DNA from: Prochlorococcus sp. AG-355-B23
GTDB lineage: Bacteria > Cyanobacteriota > Cyanobacteriia > PCC-6307 > Cyanobiaceae
Assembly (NCBI GenBank): GCA_003280935.1
Contig: QCDJ01000014.1
Coordinates: 1-32,885 of the forward strand
DNA length: 32,885 bases
Direction of reading: 5' to 3'
Shown: one piece after another, positions 1-8,875 of the stretch
Layout: each line of letters opens with the position of its first letter
Numbering within the stretch: position 1 is the first letter of the stretch
Position numbers and translations under genes: made by a program
The notes under the pieces: model-generated
What the model was told of the DNA's origin: nothing
Seen by the model: the letters and a program-made list of their open reading frames with translations, nothing else
The model's database searches: none

Positions 1-410
1 AATGAAATACTTTTGGAACTTAATTTTTCTAAGACAAAAGCTAGGCCTGCCTCCATACCTTTTTTTAACTCCATAGGGTTGGCACCAGAAGCAATATTTT
101 TTAATCCCTCCTGAACCATCTTCTGAGTCAAAATGGTAGCTGTAGTTGTTCCATCTCCTGCACTCTCTTTTGTCTTAGATGCCACTTGTTCTATTAATTT
201 CGCACCCAAATTAGAAATAGGATTCTCAATCTCAATCTCTTTAGCAACTGTGGACCCATCTCTGACAATATCTGGTGAACCAAATTTTTTTTCTATTACA
301 ACGTTTTTTGCTTTTGGCCCAATAGTAACCTTTACCGCATTAGCTACAAAATTCACACCTTTTTCTAGCGCTTCTCTTGATTCATTAGAAAAACTTAACT
401 GTTTAGCCAT
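1..410 (-). CDS. groEL: Chaperonin GroEL, N-terminal part (cut by window edge)
   Basis: This is the first 136 residues of a 60-kDa chaperonin, which folds proteins in the cytoplasm inside a double-ring ATPase. The protein starts [20 protein letters not shown] and contains the family ATP-site blocks [25 protein letters not shown] and the catalytic stretch with GDGTTTAT near residues 85-92. The ATG is at 408-410. The C-terminus, including any Gly-Met tail, lies outside the window. No groES lies upstream: the 131-bp gap is followed by a divergent small gene. This therefore looks like the stand-alone GroEL copy of cyanobacteria rather than the groESL operon copy. I see no CIRCE-type inverted repeat (TTAGCACTC-N9-GAGTGCTAA) upstream, so HrcA control is not supported by the sequence. 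Family call is very secure; the paralogue assignment is inference. Confidence 0.96.
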   Translation of the reverse strand, partial: MAKQLSFSNESREALEKGVNFVANAVKVTIGPKAKNVVIEKKFGSPDIVRDGSTVAKEIEIENPISNLGAKLIEQVASKTKESAGDGTTTATILTQKMVQEGLKNIASGANPMELKKGMEAGLAFVLEKLSSKSIS

Positions 411-541
411 GTTTACTTGAACTTTAGTCTTATTCTAATCTCCCATAGAATCATTTTTAAGGGATATTTAATTAAGTGGGGAAAGCCGAATTTCTTTTAA
501 TTAGACATACAAATTAATTCAAATAAGAGTATCTTTAAGTT

Positions 542-721
542 ATGGAAGAAACAAATAATCTTATTTTTACTCTTACCGCAATCCTCGCGATTGCTATGAC
601 ACTGATATACTTCCCTTTAAGATTTTTCTTGACATTAACTGCTAGAAGTCGAAGACTAAAACTTTTACAGAAAATTAGAAGGTTGAGAGATGAATTAGGT
701 CAGCCCTATGAAAGTACATAA
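542..721 (+). CDS. Small single-span membrane protein, 59 aa, unknown function
   Basis: This short reading frame encodes 59 residues, starting MEETNNLIFTLTAILAIAM and ending ELGQPYEST. Residues 7-31 form one hydrophobic membrane segment. They are followed by a strongly basic stretch (about 34-49, ARSRRLK...KIRRLRDE) that would sit on the cytoplasmic side as an amphipathic helix. The clean start, the topology and the filling of an otherwise empty gap support a real gene. I do not recognise a named family. It is divergent from groEL. Its TAA ends exactly one base before the fabG stop codon on the other strand, so the two genes abut tail to tail. No clear ribosome-binding site is visible, which is common in this kind of genome. 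Confidence 0.7.
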   Translation: MEETNNLIFTLTAILAIAMTLIYFPLRFFLTLTARSRRLKLLQKIRRLRDELGQPYEST

Positions 722-1471
722 CTAAATACTCATACCCCCGTCTATACTGATTGTTTGCCCTGTAATGTAATTGCCTGCATCACTTGAAACTAAGAATGAC
801 ACTAAGTTTGCAATTTGAGTACAACTTCCTAACTTTCCTAAAGGAATAACTTTTAGAATCTCTTCTGTATTAAGTTTTTCAGTCATCTCTGTTTCTATAA
901 AACCTGGAGCTATTGCATTAACGTTTATACCTCTTGAGGCAAATTCTTTAGCGCAAGTTTTGGTAAATCCAATAACTCCTGCTTTGGCTGCTGAATAATT
1001 TGCTTGGCCGGGATTACCAATTATTCCAACAACAGATGAAATATTTACGATGCTACCACTTCTTTTTTTCATCATAAATTTTGAAGCATATTTTGTACAA
1101 AGAAAAACTCCTTTTAAGTTTGTATTTAGTACATCATCCCATTGTTCCGATTTCATTCTCATCAATAGTCCATCTCTAGTAATTCCAGCATTGTTAATGA
1201 GGATATCAATGGTGCCATTAATTTTGATTATTTCTTCAAAAGCTGAACTGACAGAATCCTCGTTTGAAACATCAAATTTTAATTTATGAGCTTCACCTCC
1301 CGAATTTTTTATTAAATTTACAACTTCTTCTGCTTTTTCATCAGAAGAAGAGTAATTAATAAAAACTTCTGCTCCTAATCGGCTTAGTTCTAAAGCAATT
1401 TCTTTACCAATTCCTCTGCTAGCTCCAGTGATTAAAGCAACTTTACCTGATAATGAATCTGTATTGGACAT
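722..1471 (-). CDS. fabG: 3-oxoacyl-[acyl-carrier-protein] reductase
   Basis: FabG carries out the NADPH-dependent reduction of 3-oxoacyl-ACP in type II fatty acid synthesis in the cytoplasm. The 249-aa protein is full length for the family and is a classical short-chain dehydrogenase. The cofactor glycine motif TGASRGIG is at 15-22, NNAG at 93-96, catalytic Ser146, and Tyr159 and Lys163 in YSAAK. A PG motif follows at 189-190, and the C-terminal GGM end is typical of FabG. It is divergent from ispD with a 92-bp gap that must hold both promoters. The only uncertainty is among close SDR relatives such as acetoacetyl-CoA reductase. No polyhydroxybutyrate genes are nearby and the match to FabG is strong. 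Confidence 0.93.
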   Translation of the reverse strand: MSNTDSLSGKVALITGASRGIGKEIALELSRLGAEVFINYSSSDEKAEEVVNLIKNSGGEAHKLKFDVSNEDSVSSAFEEIIKINGTIDILINNAGITRDGLLMRMKSEQWDDVLNTNLKGVFLCTKYASKFMMKKRSGSIVNISSVVGIIGNPGQANYSAAKAGVIGFTKTCAKEFASRGINVNAIAPGFIETEMTEKLNTEEILKVIPLGKLGSCTQIANLVSFLVSSDAGNYITGQTISIDGGMSI

Positions 1472-1563
1472 TATGAAATTTTATAATTTTCAATCGTAGT
1501 ACTATTTGTGTAAAGATATTGCTTTTATTTATAATTGTCTAGAAAATATTAAGACCTTCTATT

Positions 1564-2238
1564 GTGCACTTTTTAATACCAGCTGCAGGGAGTGGTAGCA
1601 GAATGAAAGCTGGAAAAAATAAATTACTTATTGATTTAGAAGGAGAGTCTTTGATTTATTGGACACTTAAATCTGTATTTTCTGCAAGCTCAACAAATTG
1701 GGTTGGGATAATTGGGCGACCGAAAGATAAAAATTTATTATTAAATTCAGCAAAGAATTTTGCCCATAAAGTTCATTGGATTAATGGTGGTGACACCAGA
1801 CAACAGTCAGTTTTTAATGGTTTAAAAGCTTTACCAAAAGATGCTGAAAAAGTTTTAATACATGATGGTGCTAGATGTCTAATTAATCCTGAATTGATAG
1901 ACCTTTGTGCCAAGCAATTAGATGAAAATGAAGCTGTAATTTTGGCTACTAAGGTAACTGACACTATAAAGATTGTTGATAATGAAGGTTTTATTAAAGA
2001 AACACCAGATAGAAATTATTTATGGGCAGCGCAAACTCCTCAGGGCTTTTTAGTAGATAGATTAAAAAAAGCTCATAAGATGGCAATTAATAAAAACTGG
2101 AACGTCACAGATGATGCCTCTCTATTCGAAATGCTTAATTGGAAAGTGAAGATTATTGAAGGAACTTATTCAAATATAAAAATTACATCCCCTATAGATT
2201 TGCAAATAGCAAAACTTTTTGTGAAGAACCCTAGTTAA
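1564..2238 (+). CDS. ispD: 2-C-methyl-D-erythritol 4-phosphate cytidylyltransferase
   Basis: IspD transfers CMP from CTP to MEP in the non-mevalonate pathway that feeds isoprenoids, carotenoids and the phytol tail of chlorophyll. The 224-aa length is normal. Visible motifs are the nucleotide-binding loop AAGSGSRMKAGKNK at 7-20, HDGAR at 100-104, TPQGF at 158-162, TDDAS at 182-186 and the C-terminal NIKIT at 204-208. The start codon is GTG at 1564-1566; it gives the expected N-terminus MHFLIPAAGSG directly before the binding loop. The stop codon overlaps the stop of the convergent S66 peptidase gene by 4 bp. Confidence 0.94.
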   Translation: MHFLIPAAGSGSRMKAGKNKLLIDLEGESLIYWTLKSVFSASSTNWVGIIGRPKDKNLLLNSAKNFAHKVHWINGGDTRQQSVFNGLKALPKDAEKVLIHDGARCLINPELIDLCAKQLDENEAVILATKVTDTIKIVDNEGFIKETPDRNYLWAAQTPQGFLVDRLKKAHKMAINKNWNVTDDASLFEMLNWKVKIIEGTYSNIKITSPIDLQIAKLFVKNPS

Positions 2239-3104
2239 ATAGATGTATCGATACTAAGAATGCCATCATCACCATTTAAGGTGGCTTCGTATCCTAAAGG
2301 TATGCAAGCATTTCCCGATATGTGGCCTATTGGGAGGTCAAAAAGAATAGGAAAATCAAACTCTTGGAGTCTTTCAATAATGCAGTTTTTTAGTAAACCT
2401 TTCCATGCAAGGTCGCAGGAATCATTAGAAAAACTTCCGAATCCAATACCAGCAATTTCAGAAAGTGTTTTAGTCATTCTGAGGTAAGTCAACATGCGAT
2501 CAATTTTATAAATATCTTCATTAATATCTTCAAAAATTATTATTTTCCCTTTGCAATCCGGAAAGTGATTAGTACCAATTAAAAAAGTGGCAATAGTTAA
2601 GTTAGAAACGATAATTTCTCCTTTAGCTTTTCCAGCTCTTAAAGGAATTCCTCTTATGTCCTCAACATATCCCTCAAAAAGTAAATTTCTTAATCTCTTA
2701 AGACTCCACTCTGGTTCTTTGAAAAGGCCAGTAACCATTGGGCCATGAATAGAACCTATAAATCCTTGAGAATATTTAGATAGTAATAAAGAACATGTAT
2801 CTGAGAATCCAAGCATTAAACCATGCTGCCAAGAAGGTTCTTTTTCTAAAAGTCTTGCTGAACCCCAGCCTCCTTTTGCAAAAATGATTAGCTTACTTTT
2901 TTGTGCTTTTTCCAGATCTTCGAATCTAGTTAGATCATCACCTGCAAAATAACCAAATTTTTTTGATAGAGAATTATTTTCATTAATTTCCAAGCCCCAG
3001 TTTTTTAAGATTTCTATGCCTTTTTGAAAATTTTCGTCTTCATCAATAAAGGAGCCTGGAGCTAAAATATCTATTAGATCACCTTTTTTTACTCTAAAAA
3101 CCAT
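2235..3104 (-). CDS. ldcA: LD-carboxypeptidase family (peptidase S66)
   Basis: The family removes the terminal D-alanine from murein tetrapeptides during peptidoglycan recycling, acting in the cytoplasm. The 289-aa protein has the S66 triad: nucleophile Ser101 in GFSD, Glu192 in FEDIN and His261 in PIGH. AKGGWGSARLL at 76-86 is the family's substrate-loop glycine motif. There is no signal peptide, as expected. A 9-bp gap separates it from the upstream ubiA on the same strand, so the two are probably co-transcribed, although their functions are unrelated. Some S66 members cleave other substrates (for example the MccF type), so the family is sure but the murein role is inferred. Confidence 0.85.
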   Translation of the reverse strand: MVFRVKKGDLIDILAPGSFIDEDENFQKGIEILKNWGLEINENNSLSKKFGYFAGDDLTRFEDLEKAQKSKLIIFAKGGWGSARLLEKEPSWQHGLMLGFSDTCSLLLSKYSQGFIGSIHGPMVTGLFKEPEWSLKRLRNLLFEGYVEDIRGIPLRAGKAKGEIIVSNLTIATFLIGTNHFPDCKGKIIIFEDINEDIYKIDRMLTYLRMTKTLSEIAGIGFGSFSNDSCDLAWKGLLKNCIIERLQEFDFPILFDLPIGHISGNACIPLGYEATLNGDDGILSIDTSI

Positions 3105-3113
3105 ATTTAGACT

Positions 3114-4022
3114 TTATGAGGCAATGATAATTCCTAATAAAAGGACTCCTCCATAAATTGATTGATTTTTGAAGTGATTCCCAATATTTTTTACTGATTG
3201 CTTATCCTCAGGGAATACTTTTATTATATCTCTCTGCATTAAGATTGACGTTGTAAGCCAAATTGGCCAAAAAATAAAATCCATTTGATTAATAAATCCG
3301 CATAATGCGAGAAAACAAGAAGTTAAAAAATAACAAATTTGAATAGTTATTCTTGTATTGTTCTGGAGATTAATAGCGGAACTATTTATTCCAATTTTGA
3401 TATCATATTTTTTATCTGCTAAAGCATAAATCGTGTCAAAGCCGAAAGTCCAAAAAATGGTAGCTAGCCAGCAATATAATAAAACAATACTATTTAAATT
3501 GCCTTCATTTGCTGCCCAGGGAATTAAGACAGCAAAACCCCAGCATATGGATAAGATTAATTGAGGATATTTAAACCATCTTTTGGCAGAAGGATAAATT
3601 AAAATAATTGGTAAAGCTAAAAAAGCAAGTGAAATGGAGAGGATTCTTCCAGGCTGAGGTAGTGACAAAGTTAAAAAAAAGCTACATAAAATCAAAAAGA
3701 AAAGAATTGAATAAGCTGTTTTAAGACCGATTTTATTTGCAGCTAGAGGTCTATTTTTTGTCCTAACAACTCTTTGATCAATTTTTTTGTCCCATATGTC
3801 ATTAACCACGCAGCCTAATCCACTTACTAGTAGTCCTCCTATTATTATTCTTAGCAACATTAAAAATGTTGGATTAGCCTCTGGGGTTAAATATAAACTC
3901 CATCCAGCAGGAATAAGTAAGATCATTCTTCCAGTCGGCTTATTCCACCTTAATAATTCAAAAAAAGTACTTAATTTAATTTGTCGATTTTTATTCTGCA
4001 TATAACCTATTGTATATTTCAT
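3114..4022 (-). CDS. ubiA: UbiA-type 4-hydroxybenzoate polyprenyltransferase (plastoquinone synthesis)
   Basis: This is an integral membrane prenyltransferase that joins a polyprenyl chain to 4-hydroxybenzoate; in cyanobacteria this step leads to plastoquinone. The protein is 302 aa with about eight hydrophobic segments. It has both aspartate-rich motifs that bind Mg-diphosphate: NDIWDKKID at 74-82 and DTIYALADKKYD at 196-207. The early R-x-x-KPTG segment (26-31) is typical of the UbiA branch. An in-frame ATG at 4001 (MQNKNRQ...) is an equally credible start and would give 295 aa. The gene is divergent from ppx across a 104-bp gap. Chlorophyll synthase and homogentisate prenyltransferase are relatives, but the motifs fit UbiA better. 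Confidence 0.88.
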   Translation of the reverse strand: MKYTIGYMQNKNRQIKLSTFFELLRWNKPTGRMILLIPAGWSLYLTPEANPTFLMLLRIIIGGLLVSGLGCVVNDIWDKKIDQRVVRTKNRPLAANKIGLKTAYSILFFLILCSFFLTLSLPQPGRILSISLAFLALPIILIYPSAKRWFKYPQLILSICWGFAVLIPWAANEGNLNSIVLLYCWLATIFWTFGFDTIYALADKKYDIKIGINSSAINLQNNTRITIQICYFLTSCFLALCGFINQMDFIFWPIWLTTSILMQRDIIKVFPEDKQSVKNIGNHFKNQSIYGGVLLLGIIIAS

Positions 4023-4126
4023 AACTTTAAATAATCTTACTAGGATTAAATGATTTCTATTAATTAATAATCAATCTTGAGTATATTTATTAATGGATTA
4101 AAGATATCTGCATCTTATAAAAAGAA

Positions 4127-5722
4127 ATGATAAAGAAACAAGATTTAAGATATTCACAAGAAAAGCAAATTTTAGTAGCTTCGATCGATATAGGAACTAA
4201 CTCTACACATCTCTTGGTAGCAGAAATTAATCTAGAATTAAAATCATTTTCAATAAAATTCACTGATAAATCAACCACTCGTCTTGGAGAAAGAGATGAG
4301 GAGGGAAATCTTACTGAAGAATCAATCCAAAGAGCACTAGTTACTCTTAAGCGATTTAAGGAATATTCTAAAAGTAATGGAGTAAAACAAATAGTAACAG
4401 CAGCAACAAGTGCAGTTAGGGAAGCTCCAAACGGTCAAGATTTTATTAGAAGAGTTCTTGATGAAACTGATATTCAAATAGAAATGATAAGTGGTTCTGA
4501 GGAGGCTAGATTAATTTACCTTGGTGTTCTTTCTGGTATGGCTTTTGAAGATCAGACTTTTGTAATCATAGATATTGGAGGAGGATCTACAGAATTAATA
4601 CTTGCAGATAAAAAAGATGCAATAGCTCTTACCAGTTCGAGAATTGGTGCGGTAAGACTTAAGAATGATTTTTTAAATAAAGAGTCTTTAAATTCAGAAA
4701 GAACGAGTTTTCTAACAACTTTTATTAAAGGATCTTTAGAACCATCCGTTCGAAAAATAATGAGTAGATCTAAGGGAGATCAGCCTTTATCTATGATTGC
4801 AACAAGTGGCACTGCAACCTCATTAGGAAATTTGATTTCAGATGATTTAGGAGAATCAAAACAAAAGTTGCATGGTTATAAATTTAAAAGGGAAAGTTTA
4901 CAGAATGTATTAGAAAAACTAATTAAATTGCCAGTTTCGGAAATCAAGAAAATACCTTCATTAAGTGAGAGAAGAGCAGAAATAATTGTTCCAGGAGCAT
5001 TGATATTAAACACCGCAATGGAGATGTTGAACTTTAATGAATTAACTATAAGTGAGAGGGCGCTTAGAGAGGGTTTAGTTGTTGATTGGATGCTTCGTAA
5101 AGGGATAATAAAAAACGAGTTAAATATTCAAAGCAATATTAGAAAAACAACCATAGTTCATCAGGCCAGAAAGTTTGGCGTAGATATTACAAGAGCTGAG
5201 AAAGTTATCGATATTGCCTTTCAAATCTACGATCAGACTAAAAATATCTTTCATAGCCATAATGACCCTAAAGCCAAAGAACTTCTTTGGGCAGCCTCTA
5301 ATCTTTATAATTGTGGGAAATACGTGAATGTTGGCTCATATCACAAACACTCTTGGTATTTAATAAAAAATTGTGAGTTGTTGGGATATTCTGAATCAGA
5401 AACAAATATTATTGCTTCAATTGCTAGGTACCATAGAAAGACTCTTCCCAAGAAAAGACATGAGTCTTGGCAAAATTTAATATCCAAAGAAGATAAAACA
5501 TTAGTTCTTGAAATGTCGTTAATCCTGAGATTAGCAGCAGCTCTTGATCAAAGACCTCACAAGGTGATCTCCTCAGTTCAAATAAAATTGCAGGAAAATA
5601 ATCTTACATTTCAACTTTTACCTTCAAATAGAAACCATGATCTTCTTCTTGAAAAATGGAACTTAGGATTATGCCGAAATGTAATAAAAGAACTAAAGAA
5701 TTTGGATTTAAAAGTTATTTAG
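4127..5722 (+). CDS. ppx: Exopolyphosphatase / guanosine pentaphosphatase (Ppx/GppA)
   Basis: The family hydrolyses terminal phosphate from polyphosphate or pppGpp in the cytoplasm. The 531-aa protein has the actin-like fold motifs DIGTNSTHLLVAE (21-33), ATSAVREA (93-100), ISGSEEARLIYLG (121-133) with the catalytic glutamate, and DIGGGSTEL (149-157). SERRAEIIVPGA follows at 280-291. The C-terminal half, from about 340, is the HD-like domain. There the usual LHxxG signature reads LYNCG at 393-397, while KHS (407-409) and RYHRK (434-438) are kept. The length and domain order match E. coli Ppx. The gene overlaps the convergent HTH gene by 8 bp. Whether the main substrate is polyphosphate or pppGpp cannot be read from sequence. 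Confidence 0.92.
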   Translation: MIKKQDLRYSQEKQILVASIDIGTNSTHLLVAEINLELKSFSIKFTDKSTTRLGERDEEGNLTEESIQRALVTLKRFKEYSKSNGVKQIVTAATSAVREAPNGQDFIRRVLDETDIQIEMISGSEEARLIYLGVLSGMAFEDQTFVIIDIGGGSTELILADKKDAIALTSSRIGAVRLKNDFLNKESLNSERTSFLTTFIKGSLEPSVRKIMSRSKGDQPLSMIATSGTATSLGNLISDDLGESKQKLHGYKFKRESLQNVLEKLIKLPVSEIKKIPSLSERRAEIIVPGALILNTAMEMLNFNELTISERALREGLVVDWMLRKGIIKNELNIQSNIRKTTIVHQARKFGVDITRAEKVIDIAFQIYDQTKNIFHSHNDPKAKELLWAASNLYNCGKYVNVGSYHKHSWYLIKNCELLGYSESETNIIASIARYHRKTLPKKRHESWQNLISKEDKTLVLEMSLILRLAAALDQRPHKVISSVQIKLQENNLTFQLLPSNRNHDLLLEKWNLGLCRNVIKELKNLDLKVI

Positions 5723-6209
5723 TTTTTTTAATAAGTTCTTGTGTTGGAGTTTGATTCTGAGAAGAATCTGAAAATAAATTTAAAATTAAGGATGAGGCGA
5801 TTAGTCCGAGAAAGCCTGAAATTAAAATAAATATTATGAATCCTAGTGGATTGAAATTCTTAGATTGCCTAGATTTATAATTTTTTTTGGAAACTTCTTC
5901 AACTATTTCTTCAATTTTCACTTCTTTCCTCTCTGTCTTGAATTCATCCATTAAAAATTCTGTATCAAGTTTTAGCTTCTGTGAAATACGTCTAATCATT
6001 GCTTTGATAAATACTTTTTCAGGTAGTTTTTCTTCATTACCTTCCTCTATGGCTTCAAGTTGATGAGCTCCAATTTTTAAATCAGAAGCCAATTCTTCAA
6101 TTGATTGATTTTTACTTAACCTAGCCTCTTTAATAAAATTTCCGATTCTCTTTAAAGAGGAATCTCCTCCTTTATTGTTGATTCCCGAAACAGATTTTAT
6201 TTCTTTCAA
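5715..6209 (-). CDS. RodZ-like HTH membrane protein without periplasmic domain
   Basis: The 164-aa protein has an N-terminal Xre-type helix-turn-helix (about 20-80, with IGNFIKEARLSKNQSIEELA and IEEGNEEKLPEKVFIKAMIR). A charged linker (90-119) and one membrane helix (121-145) follow, with a short polar tail of about 19 residues. This matches the cytoplasmic and membrane parts of RodZ, the MreB partner in rod-shape control, but the large external beta domain is missing. It lies at the end of the petC-petA-lgt-cobM run, 55 bp after cobM, and overlaps ppx by 8 bp. An alternative is a simple membrane-anchored regulator. The domain call is secure; the shape-control role is only inferred. Confidence 0.75.
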   Translation of the reverse strand: MKEIKSVSGINNKGGDSSLKRIGNFIKEARLSKNQSIEELASDLKIGAHQLEAIEEGNEEKLPEKVFIKAMIRRISQKLKLDTEFLMDEFKTERKEVKIEEIVEEVSKKNYKSRQSKNFNPLGFIIFILISGFLGLIASSLILNLFSDSSQNQTPTQELIKKTK

Positions 6210-6264
6210 AGCAAATAAATTTTTACTAATTATAGTAATTAATATTTTTCTATCAACTTTAAGA

Positions 6265-7020
6265 TTATTTATTCCTAAAGAGATGCTTATAAGATGGATT
6301 ATAAAGATTAGATCTTTTTTGAGAATTGCTAATTGCTGGGCTAATTATGTAAATGGTTGTTCTAATTAGTTTTTTCTCAATAGAAAATTTTTCCATATCT
6401 TTTAATTCTATTAATGATGTCCAACCATCATCCCAAGATACTCTAAATCCAACAATCACTTTAGTCTCAGGAGGGTAAAACTCTAGTAAAGTTTCTTGAG
6501 ACTTTTTCACATGCCTAGCACTTAAATACAGACATATGGAGGAATTGTGTTTCGCAAGATCTTTCAGAGATTCTTTTTCGGGCATCCCTGTTCGACCTCC
6601 TGCTCTAGTTAAAATTATTGTTTGCGTTACGTCAGGGATGGTTAACTCAGCTTCATGATATGCTGCAGCAACTTGAAAAGCACTTACTCCAGGAACAACC
6701 TCGATTTCGATTTTTTCGTTTTTTAAAATTTCGATTTGCTCTCTAATTGCACCAAAAAGGCAAGGGTCTCCATCATGCAACCTTACAACTGTTTTCCCTG
6801 CCTGAAATTTTTCTATCATAATTGAGGTGATTTGCTCTAAGTTAAGTGAACTCGTTTTTATTTTTTCAGAACCTTCTTTTGCAGAATCTAAAATCTTTTC
6901 AGGAATTAGAGAATCAGTCCAAAAAATAACATCTGCAATTTTTATCTTTTTTAATGCTTTTAAAGTTAATAATTCTGGATCGCCTGGACCAACCCCAATA
7001 AAGGATATTTTGTTATCCAT
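6265..7020 (-). CDS. cobM: Precorrin-4 C11-methyltransferase
   Basis: CobM methylates precorrin-4 at C-11 with S-adenosylmethionine in cobalamin (pseudocobalamin) ring synthesis. From the ATG at 7018-7020 the protein is 251 aa. It shows the tetrapyrrole-methylase motifs [13 protein letters not shown] (10-22), [10 protein letters not shown] (82-91), VPGVSAF (109-115) and [10 protein letters not shown] (138-147). The frame also has an ATG at 7038, but the glycine-rich motif normally follows within about ten residues of the start, which favours 7020. From 7020 it overlaps the 3' end of lgt by 8 bp, which suggests translational coupling. CobM versus anaerobic CbiF cannot be fully separated by eye; cyanobacterial annotation uses both names. 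Confidence 0.87.
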   Translation of the reverse strand: MDNKISFIGVGPGDPELLTLKALKKIKIADVIFWTDSLIPEKILDSAKEGSEKIKTSSLNLEQITSIMIEKFQAGKTVVRLHDGDPCLFGAIREQIEILKNEKIEIEVVPGVSAFQVAAAYHEAELTIPDVTQTIILTRAGGRTGMPEKESLKDLAKHNSSICLYLSARHVKKSQETLLEFYPPETKVIVGFRVSWDDGWTSLIELKDMEKFSIEKKLIRTTIYIISPAISNSQKRSNLYNPSYKHLFRNK

Positions 7021-7906
7021 TCTTTCTATTTTTCCCACTATATGTTCTCAATCTTAAAAAAAATATTCCAATTAATCCAGAAGAAAATAGAAAAATACTT
7101 ATAAATTGAGCCATTCTTATACCTCCATCACAAAAAGGTGGAAGTCCACCAATGCATAGTGGGTCAGTTCTTAAACCTTCAATCCAGAATCGTCCAAAGC
7201 TATAACTTATTAAATAAAGACAACTAATAAAGCCAGGCCTGTAAAAATCTGTTTTGTTTTGTTTATTAAAGGTAATAATAAGGACGATGAAAATCAAAAG
7301 ATTCCACAATGACTCATAGAGAAATGTAGGATGAAAAAATTCATAATTAATAAATTCTAAAGGCCTATTTTGGATAGGTATAAATAATTTCCAAGGCAAA
7401 TTTGTAGGAACTCCAAAGGCTTCATTATTGAAAAAATTTCCCCACCTTCCTATTGATTGTCCAAGAATAATCGAGGGTATTAATATATCTATAAAGGTTT
7501 TTAAATTAATTTTTTTCGACTTACAGAAATACATAATAGATATTAATCCTCCAATTAGACCTCCATGGATTGCTATGCCTCCTTCCCAAACTGCAAGAAA
7601 AGAAGGTATTTGAATGATGTTCTTGAATAGTTCAAAAGAAGTAAAAAAGTTCTCTCCGCTATATTGCCTCCACTCAAAAATTACGTAATAAGCTCTAGCT
7701 CCAATTATTGAAGAGATTATTAATGATGGAAGTATTTCACTAATGTACTCTGGGTTAATATTTCTTGCCTTTGCTAGTTTTTTAGAGATAAATAGGCCTA
7801 TTAAAACTGAAAACGAAATAAGAAGTCCGTACCATCTAATAGTTATAAATCCTAAATTTAAAAAAGTTTCTCCTGGAGATTGTATAAAAGCTTGAAGTAT
7901 AAGCAT
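7013..7906 (-). CDS. lgt: Prolipoprotein diacylglyceryl transferase
   Basis: Lgt is a plasma-membrane enzyme that moves diacylglycerol from phosphatidylglycerol to the lipobox cysteine of prelipoproteins. The protein is 297 aa with about seven membrane helices. Conserved blocks are HGGLIGG at 114-120, the signature [13 protein letters not shown] at 153-165 with its essential arginine, HPTFLYES at 192-199 and GRFWIEGLR at 238-246. The gene follows petA by 10 bp on the same strand and overlaps cobM, so it belongs to the petC-petA transcript. It has no direct link to the b6f complex. Confidence 0.95.
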   Translation of the reverse strand: MLILQAFIQSPGETFLNLGFITIRWYGLLISFSVLIGLFISKKLAKARNINPEYISEILPSLIISSIIGARAYYVIFEWRQYSGENFFTSFELFKNIIQIPSFLAVWEGGIAIHGGLIGGLISIMYFCKSKKINLKTFIDILIPSIILGQSIGRWGNFFNNEAFGVPTNLPWKLFIPIQNRPLEFINYEFFHPTFLYESLWNLLIFIVLIITFNKQNKTDFYRPGFISCLYLISYSFGRFWIEGLRTDPLCIGGLPPFCDGGIRMAQFISIFLFSSGLIGIFFLRLRTYSGKNRKNG

Positions 7907-7916
7907 TTAGAGAAAG

Positions 7917-8870
7917 TTAGATACCCTCTGCTGCTTGCACCTTTTCTACTTGTTTTTTCTTTAATACTAAAAGTATTTGTGTTAAGCCTACACCAATGAA
8001 AAATGCAATCAATCCAATAACTCTATAAGGGCTCTGAAGTACAACCTCAGCATCTAATTGCCCAAAGCCACCAACGTTGGGATCATTAGTAAGAGGGTCA
8101 CCTACATTAATTTTGTCTTGCGCTTTTACGATAAGTTGAGGACCAACAGGGACTGCTTCAGTAGTTATTTCACCGTTATCGTTTTCTATATTGACTTGAT
8201 AGCTACCATCTTCAATTGTTTCTATTGAATTTATAGTTCCTGCTGTGGAAGAAGTGAATACTACATTATTGCTCTTGTCTCCAGTTGGATATACCTGACC
8301 TCTACCTCTATTGCCTCCAATATGTAACGAGTATTTCCCATAGTGATATTCTTTATTAGTGGATGGATCAGGGGAAAGTACAGGGAAAACGATTTCTTTA
8401 TTGGTATCGCCAGGTAAAGGTCCGACGATAATGATATTATCTTTCTCTTCACTGTAGTTAGTGAAATAAACCCCTTCTGTCTCCTCTTTTATTTCTTCGG
8501 TCCATCTTTCTTGTGGAGCAAGTTTAAAGCCATCAGGCAGCATTACAACAGCACCAACTTGTAATGGGACTTCCGAACCATCAGCCCCTATCTCTTTTAA
8601 ATCATTTTTGTAGGGTATTTTGACTACAGCTTTGAAAACACTGTCTGCTCCAACAGATTGTGGAACCTCTGCAATTGTAGGCATCTGAGCTAGATGACAA
8701 TTTGCGCAGACTATCTTACCTGTGGCTTCTCTTGGGGATTCGTAGTTTTGCTGAGCCCAAAATGGATAAGCAAAACTGATCTCTGGATACAATACAATGC
8801 TTGAAATGAAAAGCAGAGTACAGATAAATAAACTTGTTTTTTTCATGATTTGATTTTTAAGACCTTTCAT
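7917..8870 (-). CDS. petA: Cytochrome f precursor (cytochrome b6f)
   Basis: Cytochrome f is the c-type haem subunit of cytochrome b6f and passes electrons from the Rieske centre to plastocyanin or cytochrome c6 in the thylakoid lumen. From the ATG at 8868-8870 the precursor is 317 aa, with a signal peptide ending in ISFA. The mature chain starts YPFWAQQ, whose N-terminal tyrosine amine is the haem ligand. The haem site CANCH is at 55-59, and the C-terminal anchor [18 protein letters not shown] is followed by KKKQVEKVQ. An ATG at 8888 would extend the protein by six residues into petC; the 8870 start leaves a 5-bp gap and gives the usual length. It is cotranscribed with petC just upstream. Confidence 0.97.
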   Translation of the reverse strand: MKGLKNQIMKKTSLFICTLLFISSIVLYPEISFAYPFWAQQNYESPREATGKIVCANCHLAQMPTIAEVPQSVGADSVFKAVVKIPYKNDLKEIGADGSEVPLQVGAVVMLPDGFKLAPQERWTEEIKEETEGVYFTNYSEEKDNIIIVGPLPGDTNKEIVFPVLSPDPSTNKEYHYGKYSLHIGGNRGRGQVYPTGDKSNNVVFTSSTAGTINSIETIEDGSYQVNIENDNGEITTEAVPVGPQLIVKAQDKINVGDPLTNDPNVGGFGQLDAEVVLQSPYRVIGLIAFFIGVGLTQILLVLKKKQVEKVQAAEGI

Positions 8871-8875
8871 TTTTT

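Noticed and set aside
133..420. 95-aa open frame on the plus strand opposite groEL
   Set aside because: It is the antisense of the strongly conserved GroEL N-terminus and has no family features.
411..541. Search for a CIRCE heat-shock operator before groEL
   Set aside because: No matching inverted repeat is present.
2246..2255. 10-bp palindrome GTATCGATAC at the ispD/ldcA junction
   Set aside because: Lies in the last ldcA codons and has no loop or T run; likely chance.
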